Of a stretch of 64,000 bases of DNA, positions 26,341-39,222 are shown piece after piece. The position numbers and the translations under genes were made by a program. Source of the DNA: Diprion similis (lineage: Eukaryota > Arthropoda > Insecta > Hymenoptera > Diprionidae). The notes below the pieces were generated by a model. The model ran no database searches, had not been told where the DNA came from, and worked only from the letters and a program-made list of their open reading frames with translations. The DNA lies in contig NC_060112.1 of NCBI RefSeq assembly GCF_021155765.1, positions 22,656,501 to 22,720,500 on the forward strand. The letters run 5' to 3'. Every line of letters begins with the position of its first letter. Within the stretch, counting starts at the first letter, position 1.

Positions 26341-29095
26341 ATGCTGGAAACAGACGCTTCCACCGCGTGCTGCACGTGCACCGAGCCCTTGGAACGCGTG
26401 ACACATCCGGTACCAGTCGAGTGGGACGTACACAACATGATCAAACACTTTCCCAGGTCAGTGTTGGCCCTTCATAACCACTACACATACCAATCTACTC
26501 TCCTGCGACACTCGTTATCGCGGCTTTCACACCGTGGAAACAGAATGAATTATCATTCAAGCAGCGCGTCTTGAAGTGCAGGAGCTGGCACGCGGACGAG
26601 CCAAGACGGCACTGGGAGATGCTTCAGCATTGCGAAAAAGTCATGTTTCCGAAGCCACTTCCGGATATTCCCCTGCCAACGAGGGAGGTAATCGCTATCA
26701 AGATATTCTCACCATTATTCCAGAGTTTTAACCGAAAATTTTCCCGTCGATGATGATTCGATTAATGTATACTTACTCGTTGAGAAATAAGGACGAAAAC
26801 GTTCGAATTTCAGGCCCGCTTTTATTGGCATCTGTACGAAGCCTCGGCGAGACATGAATCGTTTTATCAAGATGAACTGAACAAGACGATTCTATCCGCG
26901 TTGTACAGGTATAGGTGCCTGCTTTACATCATTCTACGATTCTTCAAAAAACACTTTTACGCAGGATGATCAACAGAGGTAAATCCTCCAAGGAAGTCAT
27001 TCTATCCGATCGGTTGTTCAGGCTGAACACCTTCGATTACCTTAGTCGAAAAAACCTCGTCAATGGGCTGGAAAAATACATCAGGTAATCGAACAACATC
27101 GCAAATTTCTTCATTCAAGTTTTTGCCATGATAATTTGCTCGGGTGACTAGAACTTCGGTACATTAAAGTCCCTTAAAAGGACTTTCCACGCTTTGGAAA
27201 ACAAAAAAATTCTTCCCAACTCTATATACCTCTGAATTGTATTTACACAACCAAAGTTTCTTCGCTCAGCCAGCAAAGGAGAATAGAGTCATTCTGCATC
27301 GAGGGTCTGGGACTGACACGAAAAGAAGGCCTTCGCCTGGTGACCGCTCTCTTCAATTCGCGAAAAACCGTGACGAATTTTTACTGCTGGCGAGCTTTCA
27401 AGCGTGCTGAAGGACCGCTGCTTGTAGACACGGGTCACCTGGCTGGTTCTGGCCTCTACAAGGACAGAGTGCCCAGAAAATGGGACTGGTTCACGGCCAT
27501 CGGATGCCTGGAGGCACTCACCACTTTGTCGATGAACTACGCGTACCTGGCAACGCCCGATGGAGACCTGCTCATCGCTTTTTCCAAGTGATCATCCCAC
27601 GACTCTAATTGGACTTGTCGGGGTCAAAGTTTTTTTGCAACTGGCAATTGGATTGGTGATGAAGTAACTTGGTGACAAAAAAGTTTTTTTTTTTAAACAG
27701 AAAAATCGGGCTTCACTGGCACTGGCTTCAGCTGCTCTGCCTGCCAGAGGAAATTCCGAAAATAACTGATCCTGGCGACGGTGTTGGCGGCTATGCTATC
27801 CCTGACCTTGCTTGGATGGAGGCGAAACTTTGGGCACCGTGCCTGAAAGTTCAATTTGTTTTTGGTAAGGTTCGGTAAGTAGAGCATGTTCGCCAGTTTT
27901 TATGATCTTTGGTCCAAGTCCGGATCTAAAGACAATAAGGCACCAACCAAATCCTTTATATGGTGCAAGAGTAAATTCATCGGTGAATGGAACAGAAAAA
28001 TGTTTCAATGAATAATTATAATTGATAGAAGGATTCAACTGCATTATTATTACCTGACGAGTGATTTCCCTTTCAGTTGGTATTCCAGAACACGAGAAGC
28101 ATAGAAAGTTTCTCACGAAACACACTCCGGTACACTCCTTCATAATGTCTACCGACATCGACTTGCGATTTCGCCAACCTTGGTACCTCGGCTGTACCAT
28201 GAAAATGATCTGGACGTGGTACCCGAAGACTTTGGGTAAATTGCCAACCAGATCAAGCCTGAACATTGAGGTTCATGAAAACTGTATCAATAGGATTCGT
28301 TGAGAAAAAAAAACCGTAACATTATCTACAAAACAAAATGATCCTGCTTCTCAGTTTTGATAACTAAAGACAGAAACAAAGTTGTTTCTTGCATCAACGA
28401 TGATACATATTCGCTAACGAAAAGCAGAGGTTTTACTGCTGCCATCTAGTGGCTGACGGTACCAGTTGCATGAACTGGGTTCAGACGATCAACGAATTCT
28501 GCCGACGAACGAATTCTCCAGACTGGATCAGTTTCTCGATTCGAAATTTTATTTCATGTATTTCAAGAATGATCAGATATATTCACTTGGATGTCGAATC
28601 ATTGGGTTACGTAGCATATATCGTTACAAGTGTGTAATTACACGTCATTAAAATTATATCCCAAATTTATTTTCAGTTTACATTTATCTACAGCTGTGGC
28701 ATCACCGTGAAATTTTCGATACAGAATTGAGAAAGCTTTTCCCCCTTTTACCAAAATTAAAGGTCTTCGAATTCGTCGGTGAAATTAGAAGGATAGAAAC
28801 TCTCTGCGCGATGTGTTGCCAAATTCGGGACGAAGTGTGCAGTACGTAGCGTTGCAGAAAAAAAACAGATATTCAATTATCTTAGCTAGCTTACTCAAAT
28901 ATACTTTTACTGGAACAAAAATTCTTGTATGTTGTTACAGAGGTCAATCACCTCAGCTTTCAGCTTCAAGACCCAATAGCTGATCAAAGAAGTCGCGAAG
29001 AATGGAAGCGCGATATAAATGGTTTGATAAACTGCTTCAGAGACACGTTTAAGGAAATGAACGTCAAGTTTGAAGTGAGCTTTTATTCCTGTTAA
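26341..29095 (+). CDS. F-box only protein 33/39-like protein without a visible F-box
   Basis: Nine exons join in frame to 465 residues: 26341-26456, 26582-26687, 26814-26908, 26965-27084, 27270-27587, 27701-27864, 28077-28235, 28677-28841, 28941-29095. The middle and C-terminal parts follow the leucine-rich-repeat-like pattern that I recall from FBXO33/FBXO39. Examples are NLVNGLEKYIRS followed by IESFCIEGLGL, the stretch CLEALTTLSMNYAYLATP, a segment with APCLKVQFVFVGIPE, and near the C-terminus LPKLKVFEFVGEI. Members of that family act as substrate adaptors of SCF ubiquitin ligases. No N-terminal F-box motif is visible; the first 39 residues are Cys/Thr-rich and unfamiliar. Either an upstream exon is missed or the F-box is lost. 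The last exon could instead end at a GTGAGC donor at 29075. The gene itself is well supported by eight phase-consistent junctions; the family name is less certain. Confidence 0.6.
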
Positions 29096-29179
29096 AATTG
29101 AAAGCGCCGGTTTAAACGGCAGTAAACCTGCTCCCATGTAACAGTGTCCGCATTTATGTATAGGGTGACGTCTATCTTC

Positions 29180-29185
29180 AATAAA
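29180..29185 (+). terminator. Candidate polyadenylation signal AATAAA
   Basis: A canonical AATAAA lies 85 bp after the stop codon of the FBXO33/39-like gene. The position is typical for a 3' end; no transcript evidence is available. Confidence 0.4.
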
Positions 29186-31072
29186 TTGTTTATCGATTCT
29201 TTATTCATTCTTTCAATTCCACACGTTCATCTAAGGGTAATAATTTCCACCTGCCGACACGGTCTTAAAAGTTGCTCTGAGTTTGAAGTGTGCCTATATG
29301 CGATGGATAAGAAAATCCATTTCCTCTTAATTAAAGAAGCGAAACTCCACTTCAATCAGCTTTTAATTTTTCAACCTAAATTTACACAAAACAAAGTCCC
29401 CCACTTGGTTCTTCCCATTTTTCCAACACTCATGGGCATTATTTTTCCTCTATCTCTTACTTACTTTCTCTCCCTTTGCGATTTGTTTTTAATTTTGTAC
29501 CCACGGTTTGATGAGAAAAGTTTTTATCAAACTTTTGCCCAAGTTTAGACTAATTATCAGCTGTTCACTCGGGGTACAAGATTTTCGATGGCTCGAGAGA
29601 AATGCAAAACGCAAGGAAGATGATAATTATCGAATAAAAATCGGACCAGTTAAGATACACCTAATGACCGTGACGTAATTAACAAACTTTGTTACGAATC
29701 GAGGAATGACTTTTCAAGTGTTTGAATAACGCGGTTCGCAATTATGGTCTCAATAATCAGCGGTCCTGAATGATTTGTTTTTCTTTTTTTTTTCTTTGCA
29801 CTCAACACCAAACAGAAGCCATAAAAAAACTCCAGGACCTTCCAACCGTCGATAAGAGGACGTCGGGCCTCCGTCAAATAGGAAAAATCGTATTTCACAA
29901 TTCTATAACTGCCTGAGTGATTCAAAATTTGAAAAAGATAAAATGTATAATTGTGCTCGTTGGTTGGCTAAGAAAATTTTGGGAAAACACTAAATTTCAA
30001 GTTACGTACACTACTCTGCAACTGAGTCAGATATTTTTTTGTATTTTGTCATGAATTTTGCAAAATTTTTAAAAAGATATGATGACTAAAAAATGTTAAA
30101 ATTACGAAATACGATTTGCCGCATTCGACGGAGGTCCGATGGCCCCTTAATCATCCGGAAAGTTCTATCAGCTTGAAAGACGCTGCGAGAACGAAGCGAT
30201 CTTTTGATTCGACAATAGTATCAGCTGTTTGGGGTCCACATCGAAGGTAGGATAGGGTAAGGCGTATATTTTGAGCTGCCGGCCGCGCGTCTGGTTAGCC
30301 GTACGAATCGCGAAGTGTAATTACGCTAATAAATCCAAACGTTTATATTTAGGTCGCATTATTCACTTTAGGAATACTCCGCAACGGCCAGCTTATACGC
30401 CTGCTGCAGGACCTCCCCACCCCCGTCACTTATCCCCATTGCCCATTTAACCAGAAAATTGTCATGATCATACAATGCGTACCGACATCGTTGTAGTTAT
30501 TATAATAGCTCGAGTATCTTGCCCGCTCACGCAAAACAGAGACAAGTCTATCCAAACGCGAAAGCGGACAGTCGCAGTCCTTTTGTCTCCTCGGTACTGC
30601 AGGGTGAACGCGATCTGCTCTTTGCGAAAAGCTCTGAAGAGCTCGAACTTCTTACTTCGGAAGATACTCAAGTCTCTTCGAATCACGCGTCATTCTTTTT
30701 TCGTTTTTTTTTTTTTTTTTTCTTATCCTAAATAACCGTGTGCACAAACATTCGTTCTCCAATTGACCAGACAACGGCAGCGCACTTGTAGTAAATATTT
30801 TCGAAATCGAATTTCGACCTCATTCTCGGCATTCCATTTGTTGATTTATGATAAAGTTCATTGCAGAGTAAAATCGCGAGTTTAAATGGTGCGTATTTAA
30901 TCGGGATCGACGATATATTAATAATCCGATTGAAAATAATATCGAGACAAGATTTAGTACTCATCCTACCTTAAGAGTGGTAGGAAAGGCGAAGGTTTCT
31001 CTCACTCGAACTGCCGGGCGTTTTATGCAAGAGAGAAACTTTTTTCGCTGAAATAAAGTCATCCGTCACAAA
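29186..31072. other. Intergenic DNA between the FBXO-like gene and the SLC5 gene
   Basis: I see no gene here. One plus-strand open frame (29144-29548) is low-complexity, with no recognisable domain. A poly(T) run of about 17 bases lies near 30704-30721. The SLC5 promoter should fall in the right part, but no TATA box or clear initiator stands out. Confidence 0.5.
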
Positions 31073-34000
31073 ATGTCATCTGAGGGCTTGGCCAACGAGC
31101 TATTGTCAGACTTGATGCCGACTGTTCAGGAAATGAGTCGGTCCATGCAAAACTTTGGGCTTCCCGACTACGCGATATTCATTTTGATGCTGGTCTCATG
31201 CGGTGCCGTTGGGGTCTATTTCGGATTCATCAAAAAGTCATCGGGCGAAGACGAGTACCTTGTTGGGGGGAGGAATATGAGCACATTTCCGGTCAGCCTC
31301 AGCCTGATAGCCAGTTTCATTTCCGGCATTTCACTCCTCGGGACCCCCACCGAGGTCTACGTTTACGGTGTTACGTACCTCTTCGTTGGGGGCGGCGTCG
31401 TCCTCATGGGTATCGTAATGACCACCGTTTACCTCCCAGTTTTTCACGACCTTAAACTAACCAGCACGTACGAGTACCTTGAGAGACGTTTCGACAAGAA
31501 GACTAGACTCTTTGGGTCGGTTTTATTCACTATTGGAATCGTAAGTTGAATCAACATAGAGTTACCATTATTTTACTTTAATTTGGTCACGTTTCAATTA
31601 TTTCACATACTGAAATGCTTATACAAGATGCAATGAGCGTTTCACCATTATTAAATCTCATTTTTCAATTTTGCAACCGTAATTGCCAAACACTGTTGTA
31701 ACAGTGACCTTCTGACCTTCCAGCATTCAATCGAAAAAAATTTTCCTCGCAGTGAAACGGCAAAGTTTTGATCGAAATCACCCTAATTAAAAGGCATATA
31801 GATCAACTGTAGACTTTATCATCGAGTGGTTATTGTGCCATTTGCCACTCAACTAACCATAATTACGAAACTAAATTTAACCATTGCATTGTGCGAATGA
31901 AAACAAGTGCCCAGTTTAACCTGTGATTTATGTACCGTCTTAGACGAAGCTTAGATTTCTTTGGCTAAAAACCGCTTTGTCTCCGGAATTTCCGTTTATT
32001 TCTCTTAAAAAGTCAAACCTCCAACAAATGAGAGCGCACGAGTGCAATCACTCGGTTCTTTGGCATTGCAGCTGAAACGTGAGCCCACAGGAAACTCCTT
32101 GGAATTGGTCACGACTCGCCTTACTAATTATAATAATTCATGTGCAGACGCGATAACTGCCGCGAATCAAGGGTATCATGACCGACCGCCCACTTAGGAA
32201 TTCTTAAGCGTACCTATCACGTCTCGCAAACTATGTGCAGTCAAATTATTGCTGTCAACACATATCGCGCGAGCTAGGTTTCGCGCCTGAATCGTCTACA
32301 AAAATCATCTACGATACTGGGTGTGCTCTGTAAGCCTTTGAACTGGACGTCCAAAACTTTTTATACCATTGGGGGACATAAAATTTCTTTATTTATTTAT
32401 TTTTTCTATTCTTTTGTAGATAACCTGGCTGCCCATAGTCATCTACGTTCCAGCACTGGCTTTCAATCAAGGTAAAAAATTTTGTTGGAATTTGTCAAAT
32501 GATGATTAAAATTGAATTCTTAGAACGTGACCTGAGTACCTTTTATTTTCATTTTTTAGTTACTGGGATAAACGTTCACGTCATTACACCCTTTGTGTGT
32601 ATCGTCTGCATCTTTTACACATGCGTGGTAAGCATATTGAGCAAGATTTATATCATAAGTTCCCCTCAATTGCGATCGCCTCATGATCTGTCCAACTTGT
32701 TAATCTATACTCTCATATCCTATTGCGCAGGGTGGTCTCAAAGCCGTTGTTTGGACAGACGTCATTCAGACCGTCGTTATGTTTGGCGCAATACTGCTGG
32801 TCATCATCAAGGGTACCCTAAATCTGGGCGGCATGGAAGTGGTAATTCAGAGGAACTTGGAGTCCGGAAGACTCGAGTTACCAGAGTAAGTACGAGCGAT
32901 AATATGCCCGTCCATTAAAGCACAAGGTTGACCAAACCTTTCCAGAATCGGAGGACTTCCATCCACCTAAATAAAATGAAATTTACCACAATTCAATGTC
33001 CAAAAAAATCGAGTCTGACAAGCTGAAATTGCAGAAACTCTAGAGTCTGCAGCTGGTCTCAGCCTTCGATCGAACCCCTCGTGTATAATGGATAAACACA
33101 TTTGAACTTAAGTACATTGACCTCTAAATGCTAGCAGGGTCAGTGGTCCAAATTATGACCCATCAACGGCGCAATTCAACAATTCTTTCATTCACTTATG
33201 ATGTGTACAGAGACACAGCTGCAGTGTATTCATAGCTCGTAGCTTATTACCTTGTGGATAAACACTACGTAAATGATACAAGATTATTTTTTTTATCTTT
33301 GCTCACCGTTCTAACGACCTTGGCACCCAATTAGCCCGGACTGGAACCCCCTGACTAGACACACGATTTGGGCATTGATTTTTGGCGGCTTTGGTCACTG
33401 GCTTCAGACGTCCGCTGTAAATCAGAACATGATCCAGCGTTATCTCTCGCTGCCAACGCTCGTCGCAGCAAAACGGTAGGAAGATGTTTTACTCCTATTA
33501 AATCCTTTGAAGACGTTTTAATTAACGAAAGTGATTCGGAGAGTTAAATTAAAATAAACCCCCCCAGGGCTGTCTGGATCTTCATCTTCGGCGCCCTTAG
33601 TCTAGTAGGCGCCTGCGGCTACGCCGGCATGCTCATCTACGCCACTTACCACGAATGCGATCCTCTCACAACAAAGGTGAGATCCAATCCACTGCTTAAA
33701 CTGGAATTAAAATAACTTTCAAACCGATCGTTTCGAAAAACAAAATAATCCAGCACTTCGCGGCTTTGATCTTTGCGAGATCAGAACGCGATGTCTGGCC
33801 GTGATCCGTCCAAAATAATATCGTGTAACAATGTATGTCACCCCGTACAGCTTGCTCGAGCCAAGGATCAGCTGCTCCCTTTATTGGTGATGGATATCCT
33901 CGGCGATTATCCCGGACTACCTGGCTTATTTGTCGCTGGAGTATTCAGCGCTGCTCTCAGGTTAGTTAAAACGACCCTCAACGATGGGAAATATTCTTTT

Positions 34001-36079
34001 TAAGGCATGGGCATTGAAAAGTCCACTTTTTGTGGCAGTTTTCGTTCCGTAAAGTGACGCTTTATACGACAGCGAACAAAGTTGCGGAATAAAGTCTTTA
34101 TTCCGCAGTTTTGATGCGCAGTTCGAAGAGCGCATCCCAAACTGCCGAATAAAGTAGCTTCGTCGAAGAGATCGCGACATAACCTCACTCTTCGTTTTGC
34201 TTTTCAATGCCCATACCGTAAAAAATATTGTATGTGGCATGCCCGTAAACCGTTTTTTGGCTCGGATAATTTCAGTACTCGCTTCCAGCTCGCCTTCAGC
34301 TCGTCCTGAAATCTTTATCCTTGCCAAAAAAACAGGAGATTTACGGGCATGCCACATAAATAGCTATTGGCGTGTTGTCCTGTCACAAATGTATACTACA
34401 GACTTTCAAAGTAGAATGCAAACGAAAGTTTGTGTCGCTAAGCCTTTGCCTCTCACGTAAATTGGTTTTCGTAACGGTCGACATCGAGTCGTTTATTGAA
34501 GATCTTCCAAACTTGACATTCTAATATTACCATTATAGGCCGAATCAACACTCGGCAATATTCGTATTTCGAATGACCGGTCAATTTCCTTAAACAGAAA
34601 TAAAAATATTGAATACAATACCCTTCAACAACCGTTCCGATCACTCAACCATAAAAAAAAAACATATGTATGTATATTCTTATCAGTCCACCATTGTCGG
34701 TGATATTTTTAGCTCACTATCGACGGGTCTGAATTCGATGGCAGCCGTGGTGATAGAGGATTTCATAAAACCATTTCGAAAGAATGCGTTCAGTCCTAGA
34801 GTCGCTGACCTTCTGATGAAACTGACCGTTGTTACTCTCGGAACTCTTTGTGCCGGACTTGTGTTCGTCGTTGAAAGAATGGGCACCCACGTTCTTCAGG
34901 TAAGTGACAACAGATTCGATAACTCTCGTTCAATCCGAAAAGGATTCACGGTGTACCTCATTAAAATCGTTCTCGAGTATACAGTTGTCCATGAGCCTGG
35001 GCTCGATCACCAACGGACCTTCCCTGGGAATCTTCACAATGGGTATCCTCTTTCCGTGGGTAAATTCAATGGTAGATAACTTTGATTTCTCGTCAACTGC
35101 CATGTGCACTATAAACGTAATCTGAATGACCTAATTAGTGCGATCGTTGGATTTTCGAAGGGAGCTTTGATCGGCGGTGCTTCTGGTCTGGGTGTAATGG
35201 CGTGGCTGAGCATCACGGCACAAGCAGCCATTTCGTCCGGTCATTTGAGGTGTGTATTTCGCATGCACGCGTGTACGTGGGTGTGTCTCATCATATATGA
35301 TAGAAAATTAATTAACGCCCGAGTTCATGCGTTACCAAGACTTCGTCATGCTCGTTTCAGGTTCGATGAGAAGCCCGTAAGCACGGAGGGCTGCACCTAC
35401 ACCTTCCCGAAAGTGGAGAACCTGCTTTTGTTCTCACCTCCAAACGCCGTCTTGAATGGAACAGACGAAGTCATTGTCTCGTAAGTGAGATTCGCCGGTT
35501 CTTTCGTCTTTCGTCTTCGTATACGGGCTTATTACATAAACGTAAGAGCCACCCACTCTCGATCTCTGGATTCACAATGCAGTCGTCTGTTGGATGCAGG
35601 CCTGAACCGGCGCGCAGCTGCCACGGCTACTTGGAAATTCAAATTTCAAACTTGAAACTTTATTATTTACTTATTCAATCCGGGCACGTGGTGACGCTCT
35701 TTGGTCTCTTCGCTGTCCTCCGTGACGCAGGTTGCACAGCCGGAGCACAGAAAGTGTGGAGAACGGATTAGGGAAATCGGTTCGATCCTCAAAGTCGAGA
35801 GTCGCACTTCAGAATTGACCCAATTGTTTCAGAGAGCCATGGGCGCTGTATCGTCTGAGTTACCTTTGGTACACATTGGCGGGTGCGCTCGTCTCGATGA
35901 GCGTCGGATTGCTGGTCAGTATCGTGTCTTCTCAAGACACAAAGAAGCTGGACCCGTTGCTAGTCGCTCCGTTCGTCAGGGGATACCTGAAAGCTCGTAC
36001 GCAAAACGATGATGAGGAAAATATGCAGCGCATGATTAGCACTAATCAGTCAGCTGACGAGGCGCCGGCAAAACATTGA
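31073..36079 (+). CDS. Sodium/solute symporter, SLC5 family (monocarboxylate/multivitamin transporter-like)
   Basis: Twelve exons splice in frame to 610 residues: 31073-31540, 32420-32471, 32560-32627, 32731-32885, 33335-33475, 33568-33676, 33851-33960, 34713-34899, 34985-35071, 35161-35249, 35361-35480, 35833-36079. This length is usual for the SLC5 (SSF) family. The protein opens with a short extracellular tail and then shows family hallmarks: [11 protein letters not shown] after the first membrane segment, then [32 protein letters not shown], a loop with [13 protein letters not shown], and [13 protein letters not shown] followed by VIEDF. About a dozen hydrophobic segments follow the LeuT-fold layout. 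SLC5A5/A6/A8/A12-type relatives import iodide, vitamins or monocarboxylates with Na+ across the plasma membrane. Substrate cannot be read from sequence. Intron 7 contains hairpin repeat copy B. The tail ([12 protein letters not shown]...) is hydrophilic and cytosolic. Confidence 0.93.
33990..34368 (+). mobile_element. Compound hairpin repeat, copy B (in SLC5 intron 7)
   Basis: Nearly identical to copy A from AATATTCTTTTTA at the left to TAGCTATT at the right, with the same two-unit inverted-repeat structure. It begins only 30 bp after the 33960 exon end and lies wholly inside the 752-bp intron, on the same orientation as copy A. It lacks the 11-bp duplication present in unit 2 of copy A. A minus-strand open frame of about 120 codons runs through it but is not conserved in frame in the other copies. 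Confidence 0.85.
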
Positions 36080-38432
36080 CGTTATATTGCAGATGGTACA
36101 GTACCGTAATTATTGCTACAACTACGTTGCTCGTGGTTTGCAGTAAAATTTTTTAATATTGCAATGGTACTCCAAGATAGCTCTATGTTTCGCTCAAATC
36201 GGCAATATTTACTGTGAGACAGGTTGAGCTTAAATATTTTCACAGGTGCTGCAATAATATTTTATTTCGATAATTTAAGGAGTAAACTCGTTTAACACTA
36301 GTTTGTGTTTCTCAGTACGTGGGGACAATGGATGAGTCTTGATGAGAGCCTATCTATATTTTTTATTTACGATCCACTGATTGTTGGGTCGTAAAGTTAT
36401 ATATGAACTCTAGACATCTGTAGAATCCAGACAATGCCAGAAGTGATGTTTGCAGTGCTTGTAATATTGATTAGCTGGTGATTCAAAGGAGTCGAAGCGA
36501 CGGTAATTTCATATATAATATGTCATATTTTATTCTCGATATTCCAAATCAACGTGAATTAGATTATAATGTACAAATACCATTTATAAATTGGAGGTGA
36601 TTTAATTTTAACCATATTAATATACTGGATAAAACTTAAATTTAACACGAATTACGTGCACTGCAGGCATTCGCGGTGTTATCATTAATTTCAATTAATT
36701 TATTTATAGTGAAGTCAAGTCACTTTAGCCAATCTAAAGCTGAGCTTGTTTTTCACATAGCTGCTATTTTCAAGGTACATTCGTTTTGCTAAATAAAAAT
36801 ATCATGGATTATCTCCGTACTGATAAGCTGAGCATAAATAAATTGTGTTTCCACTGCAGGTATGCGTGTAGCTATGTATAGCTACTTCAATAATTAAATT
36901 ATTATAGCGTCGATAGTTTTAGGTTTAATTTTTTAATTCCTACAATACGTTAGATTTATTGGTCAGCACAAAAGTAATATAGTAATATGCCGCCACGTTG
37001 GATAAATTCATCGGAAAATCCATTTGAATTGAAGAGGGGAATTAAAAGAGGCTGTAAGTGGCATTTTTGAAAAAAAAAATTACTCACAAAACACTGGCCT
37101 TGTAACGTACATGCTTTCTAAACAAAAATTTCTTCATAAACAAATGTCATTCACAACCTTTTTCAATTCTTCTCTTCAATTATTGCGAGGCTACACTTGA
37201 AAATACATTAATATAATACTAAGTTCATTGTTCTTTTTTTTTTTTTTGTCTTTTGTTTTTTGTAATTTTTTTTCTTCACACTTTATTCCTTAAGATTTAG
37301 AATTATAGTAAATTTAGTTAATTTTATTACCGATGAACATAGGTCATAGCCACTTATTATATACCTTTGCACTGTAAGTCAATCTCTCACGAGCTTCGGA
37401 AAGTCAGACGTATAAGCGGGTTTTCCTCTTTCTCTCTCTCTCTCTCTTTTTGACAATAATGTTTGTGTTGAAAATGAAATAATTAAGATAGGTGAATTTT
37501 TGTATTACGTGTACAATTACGACTACACGAGTGTCGTATATAATATATATTAATATAATACGTGCACGATGCTTTTACTTAAATTTTTTTAGTTACCGGT
37601 AGATACTGTTTATTTGGTCCATGTAATGAAACAACCAGCTGTGACTCAATAAATTGAGTTACGCATACATGGTTGTACATGATTTGCGAAACTGTAGAAA
37701 AAATAATAAATAAATGATAACAAAATCCTGTGGTGATCAGTGATGATTCAGTTCTAATTACTCGAATGATAACTCAATCTGACGAAAGGAAACAGACGTT
37801 GCTTTTGGTTTGACGGATGAATGTTAATTCGAGTAAATGATGAGACATTTTTTCTCACTGTGTGTAAAAATTGAATATTTAAATGCATGGCCTCAAGGTT
37901 GATGTATGCAACACTGAAATGCTTACTTGGACAATAATTTACCGTAAAGCACTAGCCAGCTAACGCCAAAAATCAGGCAATTACAAAATACTGCGGAATA
38001 CAAAAAGCTGACTAATAATCGAAAATGCAAAATAACTGCAGGAATAAAAAAGTTACCAAGTTCAACTAAGGTAGCCAAAACGAGTGTAAATATGTTTTAG
38101 ATAAACGATTGAAGAGATCGTGATCCTTCTAAATTTCTATAAATGAAAATTAGGCAGGAGTTCGAAGTCTCAAATATAAAAACCAATGTTGAGAAATATG
38201 AATATAAAGAATTTGTGCTTAAGTCAATATAATGCGCGCTTATATGTCGTCGTGTTAGTGAAATAAACAGACACATCGTTTTGATTTTCAAAAGAGAGAC
38301 GCGCAGGTTTTGAAGTTCAAGAAATTATTAAATTATTTATTAAAAATAAACAATTAAAATTAAAAATTTGCCACTTTAAAAAACAATTCTGCAAATAATT
38401 TGAAATGAAAAATGAATTTATTAGAAAAATCT

Positions 38433-38537
38433 GCAACGTGTCCTGTTTTTGACTTCAAAACCGAGGTGGTTCTTTTTTCAAACTGAAAACCACGTGTTTC
38501 TTTTTTCACCCTCAAAACCGAGGTGGATCTTTATTCC
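38433..38537. repeat. Degenerate tandem repeat of about 29 bp, three copies
   Basis: Blocks resembling CAAAACCGAGGTGGTTCTTT recur at a spacing near 29 bp; the middle copy reads AAAACCACGTGTTTCTTT. One copy therefore carries a CACGTG hexamer, probably by chance. Confidence 0.6.
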
Positions 38538-38811
38538 ACTAACCCGACGATGCGATATGTTTTATCATGCAACGTAAGAACGAGTAAAATTGCATGCTGT
38601 AATCAAAATTTAAATAGAATCCAAAATCTTTCAATTAATTGTCATCCACCATTGAATATCAGCGAATTGCACAAACCATTTCAAGATGATATATGCTCTA
38701 TGAATTAATCTACTTACAATTGTACGGATAATTATATTTCAACCCTAGGTATCAGAATTAATTATATTATATCATATCTTTATATATATATAATATACAT
38801 CCATTAATTTT

Positions 38812-39222
38812 CAATCAAAATATGCGCACAAAATGTCACCGATTTCGTCGTTGATTTTTTTACTGAAAGTACTCCTCAAAAAACAAATTTCATGAAATTT
38901 TCAGTTCTACAGGCCTCTTCGTTCTCGATTTATAATTTTTTGAAGGCTAGAAGTCAATTATTTTTCGATGCTTAACCGTTTCTGCCAATTTGGTCCAATT
39001 TTCTACAAAAAGCGCTTATTCTCGTTAACTTTCATTGCTGTTTCCGAATTACCAAGAAAATTTAAAATCGGTTAAAAAAACATCAGGGCTATAGGATTTT
39101 TATCCATTGTTGAATCTATTTCCTGCAAATTTCAGGAAATCCGTTTTTTGGAGAGTACTTTCAGTGAAATAAATCGGTAATGAAACCGATCACATAACTG
39201 CATATTTTTTGATCGAGAATGA
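38812..39222. mobile_element. Foldback (MITE-like) element
   Basis: Two roughly 100-bp arms are imperfect reverse complements. The left arm (38812-38907) contains CACCGATTT and CTGAAAGTACTCCTCAAAAAAC. The reverse complement of the right arm (39124-39222) contains TACCGATTT and CTGAAAGTACTCTCCAAAAAAC, each followed by a TTTC(A/C)TGAAATTT block. The loop is AT-rich and non-coding. Exact ends and target duplication are not clear, so the limits are approximate. Confidence 0.7.

Noticed and set aside
29144..29548. Plus-strand open frame of 134 codons after the FBXO-like gene
   Set aside because: It lies in the likely 3' UTR, has no domain, and is low-complexity Phe/Leu-rich.
33962..34357. Open frame of about 130 codons inside hairpin repeat copy B, partly present in copies A and C
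   Set aside because: Copies differ by indels of 11 and 16 bp that break the frame, so the similarity is from the repeat, not from coding selection.
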